Below are positions 1 to 4,033 of a stretch of 7,463 nt of DNA, one piece after another. Position numbers and translations under genes: made by a program. The stretch is from an uncultured Anaerococcus sp. (lineage in GTDB: Bacteria > Bacillota_A > Clostridia > Tissierellales > Peptoniphilaceae), in assembly GCA_902488555.1 (NCBI GenBank), contig CABTWT010000055.1, positions 1 through 7,463 on the forward strand. Reading direction: 5' to 3'. The notes under the pieces were generated by a model. That model did not search any database, was not told the origin of the DNA, and was given only the letters and a program-made list of their open reading frames with translations. Position 1 is the first letter of the stretch; the number at the start of each line of letters is the position of its first letter.

Positions 1-170
1 ATAGCAAGGGCGTCGCAGTAAGAAGTGGCCACCACTGTGCTATGCCACTTCACAAATACCTAAATGTAAGTTCAACAGCAAGGGCAAGCTTTGCGTTTTA
101 TAATACAAAAGAGGAAGCAGAAATATTTGCCAAAGAACTTTTAAATGTAAGAAAGGTGATGGGCTTATAA
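1..170 (+). CDS. sufS: Cysteine desulfurase SufS, C-terminal end (5' truncated by window)
   Basis: This is the last 55 codons of a PLP-dependent cysteine desulfurase, read in the frame starting at base 3 and ending in TAA at 168-170. SufS takes sulfur from cysteine as an enzyme-bound persulfide and passes it to the Fe-S assembly machinery in the cytoplasm. The fragment contains the loop motif RSGHHCAMP, whose Cys (codon 36-38) matches the persulfide-forming cysteine of group II desulfurases (Cys361 in B. subtilis SufS). It also has the family's C-terminal pattern [16 protein letters not shown]. The stop codon is followed after one base by the sufU start, so the two are co-transcribed and probably translationally coupled; the sufU ribosome binding site lies inside sufS. 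Identification is firm because SufU-dependent desulfurases are typically encoded next to sufU. The PLP lysine lies outside the window. Confidence 0.95.
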   Translation, partial: SKGVAVRSGHHCAMPLHKYLNVSSTARASFAFYNTKEEAEIFAKELLNVRKVMGL

Positions 171-171
171 A

Positions 172-591
172 ATGAATATGGAAGAAATTTATTCTCAAAT
201 AATCCTAGATCATTCGAGAAACCAAGCAAACAAACACGAACTAGAAGATGCTGATGTCAAGGAACCAGGCCACAATCCATCCTGTGGAGATGAGATTGTC
301 TTGGAACTAAAATACGATGGAGAGAAAATCGTCGATGCAGCCTTCACAGGAGACGGCTGTGCCATAAGTCAAGCAGCAACTAGTGTTATGTGTGATACAA
401 TCATTGGCAAAAGCAAAGAAGAAGCCAAAGAACTCGCCGATATTTATATTCGCATGATAAAAAGAGAAGAAATATCAGACGAAGAGCTAGACAAACTAGG
501 CGATGCAGTTGCCTTTATCAACATCCAAAATATGCCACAAAGGGTAAAATGTGCCCTCCTAAGCTGGAAGACCTTGGACCAAATAATATAA
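172..591 (+). CDS. sufU: SufU-type Fe-S cluster scaffold / zinc-dependent sulfur acceptor
   Basis: A 139-residue SufU. In Gram-positive bacteria this zinc protein accepts persulfide sulfur from SufS and passes it to the SufBCD scaffold. Three conserved cysteines are visible: C38 in NPSCGD (with D40), C63 in GDGCAIS and C127 in RVKCALLSW. Together they form the expected Cys-Asp-Cys-Cys metal site. The 64-residue spacing from C63 to C127 is about 20 residues longer than in IscU. That insertion is a hallmark of SufU over IscU, and the protein lacks the LPPVK chaperone-binding motif region of IscU. The ATG at 172 was chosen because the purine-rich AAAGGTGAT at 152-160 is well placed for it; a second ATG at 178 (M3) is possible but less well spaced. 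It follows sufS by one base and precedes a small membrane gene by one base, indicating one transcript. Confidence 0.95.
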   Translation: MNMEEIYSQIILDHSRNQANKHELEDADVKEPGHNPSCGDEIVLELKYDGEKIVDAAFTGDGCAISQAATSVMCDTIIGKSKEEAKELADIYIRMIKREEISDEELDKLGDAVAFINIQNMPQRVKCALLSWKTLDQII

Positions 592-592
592 G

Positions 593-778
593 ATGAACAA
601 GAAAAACCTAGAAAATTTGGAGTTTCTAACAAGCGCATTTACAGCTTTTTTGTTGTATTTGCTAACCTACCTCCAATACAGCAAGGGCAGGTCTTACTGG
701 TGGTTCATACTGATAGTATCAATACTTATGACGGCAAATGCTTATGTAAAATATAAGAATATAAAAGAAAAAAACTGA
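593..778 (+). CDS. Small two-helix membrane protein of unknown function
   Basis: A 61-residue ORF that I do not recognise. It starts one base after the sufU stop. It has two hydrophobic stretches, about residues 10-28 and 35-52, joined by a short polar turn with K31 and R33. The N-terminus is Lys/Asn/Glu-rich and the C-terminus Lys-rich (YKNIKEKN). This suggests a hairpin inner-membrane protein with the basic turn and termini unevenly distributed. There is no Cys or His to suggest metal or cluster binding. There is no clear Shine-Dalgarno immediately upstream, so translation would depend on coupling to sufU. Support for its being real comes from the head-to-tail position, the membrane-like composition, and the terminator placed exactly at its end, with the stop codon inside the terminator stem. 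Against it are its small size and weak initiation signal. A role in Fe-S assembly is not implied by sequence; it may simply share the transcript. Confidence 0.6.
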   Translation: MNKKNLENLEFLTSAFTAFLLYLLTYLQYSKGRSYWWFILIVSILMTANAYVKYKNIKEKN

Positions 779-806
779 AATCCATTGTGGTTTCAGTTTT
801 TTTGTG
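768..806 (+). terminator. Intrinsic terminator of the suf-end transcript
   Basis: Bases 768-780 and 791-803 form a 13-bp perfect stem (core AAAACTGAAA / TTTCAGTTTT) around a 10-base loop, and the descending arm runs directly into a T-tract. The TGA stop of the small membrane gene (776-778) lies within the ascending arm. Because the stem is A/T-rich at its base, the minus strand also ends in a T-run, so it could work in both directions. No minus-strand gene approaches it closely. Confidence 0.85.
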
Positions 807-851
807 TAAAAATATAATTGACGAAATGTTCGAATAGTCTGAAATATCCCG

Positions 852-936
852 CTGTCATCCTGATTGAGCGCAAGCGAAAGAGGGATCCCATAGGTCTATT
901 CCTCACGAGATTCTTCGCTAAAGCTCAGAATGACAG
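852..936. repeat. 85-bp dispersed palindromic repeat, copy 1
   Basis: It begins CTGTCATCCTGA and ends TCAGAATGACAG, near-perfect terminal inverted repeats with one mismatch in 12. Inside, AGCGAA in the left half is opposed by TTCGCT in the right half, so the whole unit can fold as a long imperfect hairpin. A second copy of identical length lies at 1069-1153, with six base differences by my count. It has no coding capacity. This is the form of a REP- or MITE-like non-autonomous element; repeats with TGTCATCCTGA...AATGACA ends occur in many bacterial genomes as far as I recall. Confidence 0.85.
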
Positions 937-1068
937 GGTTCTAATATCCGAAACGGTGTAAGGATTTCTATTCCACTTATACTAAGCTAAGTTTACTACC
1001 CGAATAATTCCCAATCCCTGTCTGTAATATGATTGACCAATAGAGAAAAAAGAATTCCATATATTCGC

Positions 1069-1153
1069 CTGTCATCCTGATTGAGCGCAAGCGAAAGAAG
1101 GATCCCATAGGCATAGTCCTCAAAAGATTCTTCGCTAAAGCTCAGAATGACAG
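1069..1153. repeat. 85-bp dispersed palindromic repeat, copy 2
   Basis: Same orientation and same length as the copy at 852-936. The left (CTGTCATCCTGATTGAGCGC) and right (ATTCTTCGCTAAAGCTCAGA) arms are identical; all but one of the differences lie in the central spacer after CATAGG. The inverted repeat here extends one base further on each side (C1068 with G1154). Conserved arms with a variable loop fit selection for, or copying of, the folded form. Confidence 0.85.
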
Positions 1154-1321
1154 GGTAGGCCTAGGACGTAATTATCCTTATTTACAATAAGCCTACAGCA
1201 TGAAGGATCTTCAAAAAACAAATTACTTAGGAAATTTTTTAGTTTCTAAAATTATCCGTGGCTTTATCGTTTGTTTAGAAATGCAGAAGGGTTGTCTTGT
1301 ACTTGTAAATCACTAAGGCTC

Positions 1322-1355
1322 TTGTCATCCTTTAGGCCGTAGGCCGAAGGATCTC
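1322..1355. repeat. Short hairpin related to the left half of the 85-bp repeat
   Basis: It shares the skeleton TGTCATCCT...AAGGATC with the left arms of the two long repeats, but the core is different: a tandem TAGGCCG (1333-1339 and 1340-1346). ATCCTT (1327-1332) pairs with AAGGAT (1347-1352), and the inner GGCC units can pair across a GTA loop. No matching right half ending in AATGACA follows. It is probably a half-unit or a variant subfamily of the same repeat group. Confidence 0.55.
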
Positions 1356-1370
1356 AAAAGGGTAATTGCA

Positions 1371-1392
1371 ACAAAAGAGGGCCTCGGCCCTC
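1371..1392 (-). terminator. Intrinsic terminator of the dihydrofolate reductase operon
   Basis: Read on the minus strand, GAGGGC, a CGAG loop and GCCCTC form a GC-rich 6-bp stem (plus-strand 1377-1392). It is followed directly by TTTTGTTG (1376 downwards). It lies 7 bases past the stop of the glutaredoxin-like gene, as expected for the 3' end of the three-gene minus-strand unit. Confidence 0.85.
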
Positions 1393-1399
1393 CTTCTAT

Positions 1400-1669
1400 T
1401 TATATATCTTCTTGTTTGACAAATACTACCTCGACACCGTCAAGCACCTTTGATGGAACTCCTACTTTGCCTTCTGCTCTAGCCTCATCATAACCCTTCA
1501 AATCGTCACGGTATTTTAGAAATCTTTTTAGACTTTTCATTGATTCATTGATATTGATTAGCTCTTGGCCTTCGTATTTATCTGGATTTTTCTCATAATC
1601 TTCTATTAATGGTTTGCAAAATGGACATTTGTCACTTACAAATATTTCTGTTGTTTTAACTTTTTCCAT
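1400..1669 (-). CDS. Small glutaredoxin-like (thioredoxin-fold) protein
   Basis: An 89-residue thioredoxin-fold protein. The redox motif CPFC (C15-C18) follows a first beta strand (TTEIFVSDK). The family's cis-proline is visible at P72 in KVGVPSKV, ahead of a final strand. Length and order match the small glutaredoxin-related proteins of Firmicutes. The probable role is cytoplasmic thiol-disulfide exchange, but the partner cannot be read from the sequence, and many such organisms lack glutathione, so true glutaredoxin activity is uncertain. The central charged helix (residues about 43-66) is longer than in E. coli GrxC-type proteins. The AAGGAG ribosome binding site (plus 1675-1680) overlaps the stop of the upstream deacylase gene, ten bases separate the two genes, and a terminator follows. 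It is the last gene of the dihydrofolate reductase operon. Confidence 0.85.
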   Translation of the reverse strand: MEKVKTTEIFVSDKCPFCKPLIEDYEKNPDKYEGQELININESMKSLKRFLKYRDDLKGYDEARAEGKVGVPSKVLDGVEVVFVKQEDI

Positions 1670-1679
1670 GGATTCTCCT

Positions 1680-2165
1680 TTATAATTCTTCTATATGGTA
1701 TTTATACCCTATATCATCTAGGTATCTTAATAAGTCTTGAGTGCTTATGAATATGGTCTTTTCGTTGGTATTTGGGTGAAAGCTCATTCTTTCTTCATCC
1801 ATAATTTCCTTATCAAAGTAAACTGTTATGTCATGGTCTTCGTTGTTTAGAAGTCCAAATGGGGATACAACTCCTGCTGGAAGTCCCATCTTTTCCATCA
1901 AAGAGTTTTCTGATGCCATTTTTACTTTTTTGCCTACTATTTCTTTGAACAAGTCCATATCCATGCGTTTTGTATCGTCCATTATGACCAAATAAAATTC
2001 TCTTTTCTTCCTATCGGTCAAAAACATTGTCTTGGTACGAACGCCCTCGATTCCCTCTATGAATTCATCTGCTTGTTCAGTTGTAAGTGCTGGTGGATGT
2101 TCTACCATCTCATATTCAATGCCAAGATCATTGATCTTATCCATTGCTAGTTTATATAAGTCCAT
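1680..2165 (-). CDS. YbaK/ProX-type prolyl-tRNA editing deacylase (aminoacyl-tRNA deacylase)
   Basis: A 161-residue stand-alone editing domain of the YbaK/EbsC fold, closest in pattern to the PrdX/ProX group that hydrolyses mischarged Ala-tRNA(Pro) and relatives. Visible landmarks are TKTMFL with K45 (the position of the conserved catalytic lysine), FYLVIMDD at about 57-64, the active-site loop GLPAGVVSPFGLLN at 94-107, and the HPN motif at 130-132 in SFHPNTNEKT. The length fits a single-domain enzyme, and there is no synthetase body. The ATG at 2163-2165 is preceded by AGGAGG (plus 2171-2176), which lies within the end of the dihydrofolate reductase gene; the stop and start overlap as TAATG. 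This points to coupled translation with that enzyme. The precise mischarged substrate cannot be decided from sequence alone. Confidence 0.88.
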   Translation of the reverse strand: MDLYKLAMDKINDLGIEYEMVEHPPALTTEQADEFIEGIEGVRTKTMFLTDRKKREFYLVIMDDTKRMDMDLFKEIVGKKVKMASENSLMEKMGLPAGVVSPFGLLNNEDHDITVYFDKEIMDEERMSFHPNTNEKTIFISTQDLLRYLDDIGYKYHIEEL

Positions 2166-2644
2166 TATTTCCTCCTATATGTCACGTATTTAAATTTGAT
2201 TTTATTTTCTTCAAAAATTTCGGATTCGTTTGTAATTTCAAAATTATCGTCAAGATCAAAATTGTGAAGGTAGGTGTCGGCCGGTCTTTGCTCAAATATT
2301 TTGGTTATGATAGCCTCATCACAATAAGGAAATAATAGGTCAACTATCTGAGATCCACCTATTACAAAAACTTCTTTGCTTTTCCCGTTAAGATAAGCTA
2401 AGAGATCATCAATATTATTAAAAATTAAAGCATCATCTAATTTATAGTCTTTATTTCTAGTTAATACCAAATTATCTCTATTTGCTAAAGCTTTTCCTAT
2501 AGACTCATAGGTACTTCTACCCATTATTACAATATTTCCAATAGTGAGGTCCCTAAAATGCTTTAGGTCTTTTTTTAGATGAAAAAGCATTTCATTATTT
2601 TTGCCGATTCCCCAATTTTGGTCAACAGCTAGTATTATTTTCAT
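2165..2644 (-). CDS. folA: Dihydrofolate reductase
   Basis: A 159-residue chromosomal-type dihydrofolate reductase, which makes tetrahydrofolate from dihydrofolate with NADPH. Landmarks: strand MKIILAVDQNWGIGKNN, the catalytic acid D26 in HLKKDLKHF, the NADPH-binding segment IVIMGRSTYESIG (about 38-50), NRDNLVLT with R56 for the folate glutamate, and GGSQ at 96-99. Length is typical. The frame is open ten codons further upstream (to 2674). I chose the ATG at 2644 because GGGAGGT (plus 2649-2655) sits four bases before it and the protein then begins exactly as the family does. The usual Pro-Trp of the active-site loop (E. coli P21-W22) is replaced by Leu-Phe (L20-F21), and the Pro after HL is Lys. 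There is no thymidylate synthase gene beside it here. It is the first gene of a three-gene unit. Confidence 0.95.
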   Translation of the reverse strand: MKIILAVDQNWGIGKNNEMLFHLKKDLKHFRDLTIGNIVIMGRSTYESIGKALANRDNLVLTRNKDYKLDDALIFNNIDDLLAYLNGKSKEVFVIGGSQIVDLLFPYCDEAIITKIFEQRPADTYLHNFDLDDNFEITNESEIFEENKIKFKYVTYRRK

Positions 2645-2708
2645 GATTACCTCCCAAGTTTTACATACATACATTAAACCATTTTAGCTAAAGCTTATCA
2701 TCCACATA

Positions 2709-2737
2709 TTGACAATAAATTAATTAAGTTATATTAT
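2709..2737 (+). promoter_or_regulatory. Sigma-A-type promoter for the sugar ABC operon
   Basis: TTGACA at 2709-2714 (perfect -35) and TATTAT at 2732-2737 (one mismatch to TATAAT) are separated by exactly 17 bases. Transcription would start near 2744, leaving a leader of about 90 bases before the binding-protein gene. The spacer is very AT-rich. This is the strongest promoter I see in the window, fitting a highly expressed binding protein. Confidence 0.8.
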
Positions 2738-2753
2738 ATGTAATAAAGAAGCA

Positions 2754-2765
2754 AATGTTTTCATT
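2754..2765. promoter_or_regulatory. Small palindrome just downstream of the promoter, possible operator
   Basis: AATG-TTTT-CATT is a dyad about 10 bases after the predicted transcription start, where a repressor could block transcription. It lacks the central CG of LacI/CcpA-type operators, and no regulator gene is present in the window. An AT-rich 8-base dyad can occur by chance. Confidence 0.2.
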
Positions 2766-2770
2766 ACTTA

Positions 2771-2807
2771 TGCTTCAAATAAAGCACTTTCCTATACTTT
2801 AGTGCTT
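2771..2807 (+). promoter_or_regulatory. Leader with two mutually exclusive hairpins
   Basis: In the predicted 5' leader, AAGCACT (2782-2788) pairs perfectly with AGTGCTT (2801-2807) around a 12-base loop. The same AAGCA (2782-2786) can instead pair with TGCTT at 2771-2775. The two structures cannot coexist. There is no T-tract after the second hairpin, and the ribosome binding site AGGAGG (2823-2828) lies 15 bases beyond. It could stabilise the mRNA 5' end or modulate initiation; it does not match a riboswitch class that I know. Confidence 0.4.
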
Positions 2808-2833
2808 ATATTAATATTCAACAGGAGGGTAAT

Positions 2834-3970
2834 ATGAATATTAAAAAATTTGCAAACTTTGCCTTAGTTATGGCTTTATCATTAGGTCTAACTGCTTGTG
2901 GTGGTAATTCAAACGAAGCACCAGCAGATGATAACAAGGCAGCTACAGAAGCTCCAGCTGAAGAAAACACAGAAGAATCTAAAGAAGATTCAACAGAAGC
3001 TGAAGCACCAGCAGAAGAAGAAAACAAAGAAGAAGCTACAAATGGCGAAACTAAAAAAATCGCAGTTTTACTTTACAATGGTTCTGATACATATATTGCA
3101 TCAGTTCGCCAACAATTAGAAAAACTTGATGAAGCAGACGATTCTATCGAATTTGTTTTCCAAGATGGTCAAAACAACCAAGGTACACAAACTGACCAAA
3201 TCAACAACGTAGTAGCTCAAGGCGTTGATGGTATTTTGCTAAACATAGTAGACATTTCTGCTGCACCAACAGCTATGGAAACTATCAAAGCATCAGGTAT
3301 ACCAACAATCTTCTTTAACAGAGATATGACAGCTTCTCTAACAGATGAAGACCTAGACAATTTCTTCTTTGTAGGAACAAATGCTCCAGAAGCAGGCGTT
3401 ATGCAAGGTGAAATCCTTACAGAATTGTGGAATGCTGGCGACATGGATAGAAATGGCAATGGCAAACTTGATTACGTTATGCTAAATGGTGGTCTTGATA
3501 ACCCAGAAGCTCAAGCTCGTACAGAATATTCTGTAAAAACTCTTGAAGAAAATGGCATCGAAGTAAACGAAGTTGCTTTCCAAGATGCTCAATGGAATAC
3601 AAACCAAGCAAAAACAGCTATGGATACATGGCTACAAACAGATAAAGACGACATAGATGCAGTTATAGCTAATAACGACGAAATGGCTATAGGTGCTATA
3701 TCAGCTCTACAAGCTGTTGGTATGAACACAGGTTCTGCTGACGATAACATCGTAGTAGTAGGTGTTGATGCTACAGACCCTGCAATAGCTGAAATCGACA
3801 AGGGAACAATGTCTGGTACTGTTAAACAAGACGCTGAAGGTATGGCAAAAGCTCTAGTAGATACTATTAAAAACAAATTAAATGGTGGAAACTTCAAAGA
3901 TACTGAAGGATACGATCTAGGTGAAGATGGCAAATCTTTCAGAATTAAATATCAAAAATATACTAAATAG
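2834..3970 (+). CDS. mglB: Sugar ABC transporter substrate-binding lipoprotein, MglB-like
   Basis: A 378-residue extracellular sugar-binding lipoprotein of the galactose/glucose-binding (MglB) family. A basic N-terminus and hydrophobic segment lead to the lipobox LTAC with C22, the lipidation site. Residues 23-73 form a Glu/Ala-rich linker, and the periplasmic-binding fold starts at about 75. It aligns end to end with E. coli MglB: the calcium loop is D205-x-N207-x-N209-x-K211-x-D213 with D275 as the distal ligand, and sugar-contact positions D85, Y87, N137, R229, W254, N281 and D312 are kept or conservative. Three contacts differ: E. coli H152 is N223, D154 is E225 and N256 is Q332. The substrate is therefore probably a sugar but not safely galactose. 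The start is fixed by AGGAGG at 2823-2828. It is first in the operon and is followed by a strong hairpin. Codon choice is strongly biased: almost all Ala codons are GCT or GCA. Confidence 0.9.
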   Translation: MNIKKFANFALVMALSLGLTACGGNSNEAPADDNKAATEAPAEENTEESKEDSTEAEAPAEEENKEEATNGETKKIAVLLYNGSDTYIASVRQQLEKLDEADDSIEFVFQDGQNNQGTQTDQINNVVAQGVDGILLNIVDISAAPTAMETIKASGIPTIFFNRDMTASLTDEDLDNFFFVGTNAPEAGVMQGEILTELWNAGDMDRNGNGKLDYVMLNGGLDNPEAQARTEYSVKTLEENGIEVNEVAFQDAQWNTNQAKTAMDTWLQTDKDDIDAVIANNDEMAIGAISALQAVGMNTGSADDNIVVVGVDATDPAIAEIDKGTMSGTVKQDAEGMAKALVDTIKNKLNGGNFKDTEGYDLGEDGKSFRIKYQKYTK

Positions 3971-3981
3971 TTAACTGGTAT

Positions 3982-4015
3982 TAAGGGGCGGTGGCTTATT
4001 AGCGCCAGCCCCTTA
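3982..4015 (+). promoter_or_regulatory. Intercistronic hairpin between binding-protein and ATPase genes
   Basis: TAAGGGGC (3982-3989) pairs with GCCCCTTA (4008-4015). The stem continues inward with GGTG opposite CGCC, interrupted by a single bulged base, to a small loop near TATT. There is no T-run after it (ATATTGTATAG), so it is not a good full terminator. It is likely a 3' stabiliser or partial attenuator that keeps binding-protein mRNA in excess over the ATPase and permease message, as is known for the malE-malF region in E. coli. It ends 18 bases before the ATPase start. Confidence 0.75.
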
Positions 4016-4033
4016 TATTGTATAGAGGTGTTT

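Larger units (their letters stand above)
804..1376. other. Repeat-bearing intergenic region without a credible gene
   Basis: About 570 bp separating the plus-strand suf genes from the convergent minus-strand operon. I find no ORF with a ribosome binding site and family-like protein. It contains two 85-bp palindromic repeats, a shorter related hairpin at 1322-1355, and a few weaker inverted repeats, for example GTAGGC at 1155-1160 against GCCTAC at 1191-1196. The short motif GAAGGATCT at 1202-1210 also resembles the repeat core and may be a decayed remnant. No tRNA, rRNA or recognisable ncRNA was seen. Confidence 0.7.

Noticed and set aside
288..306. IscU instead of SufU
   Set aside because: The roughly 20-residue insertion between the second and third cysteines, the missing LPPVK motif and the SufS neighbour fit SufU.
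852..1153. CRISPR array
   Set aside because: Only two long, palindromic copies are present, with a 132-bp gap between them, no regular spacers and no cas genes.
2144..2335. Plus-strand 63-residue ORF
   Set aside because: It lies antisense within the dihydrofolate reductase gene and shows no ribosome binding site or recognisable pattern.
2645..2674. Ten-codon N-terminal extension of dihydrofolate reductase starting at 2674
   Set aside because: The extension contains the ribosome binding site of the ATG at 2644 and precedes the residue where family members normally begin.
2750..2770. CcpA catabolite-response site
   Set aside because: The dyad at 2754-2765 lacks the central CG and the flanking consensus of cre sites.
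2744..2833. Riboswitch in the leader of the sugar operon
   Set aside because: It is too short and shows no conserved core of a class I know; only simple alternative hairpins are visible.
2818..3027. Minus-strand Ser/Ala-rich ORF opposite the binding-protein start
   Set aside because: It is the antisense of the Glu/Ala-rich linker codons, has low complexity and no ribosome binding site. The plus frame is a clear lipoprotein.
2898..3119. Lys/Gln-rich plus-strand ORF inside the binding-protein gene
   Set aside because: It is an out-of-frame reading of GAA/GCA-rich linker codons with no family resemblance.
4028..4033. GTG start two codons upstream for the ATPase
   Set aside because: It overlaps the GAGGT ribosome binding site, which is correctly spaced for the ATG at 4034.
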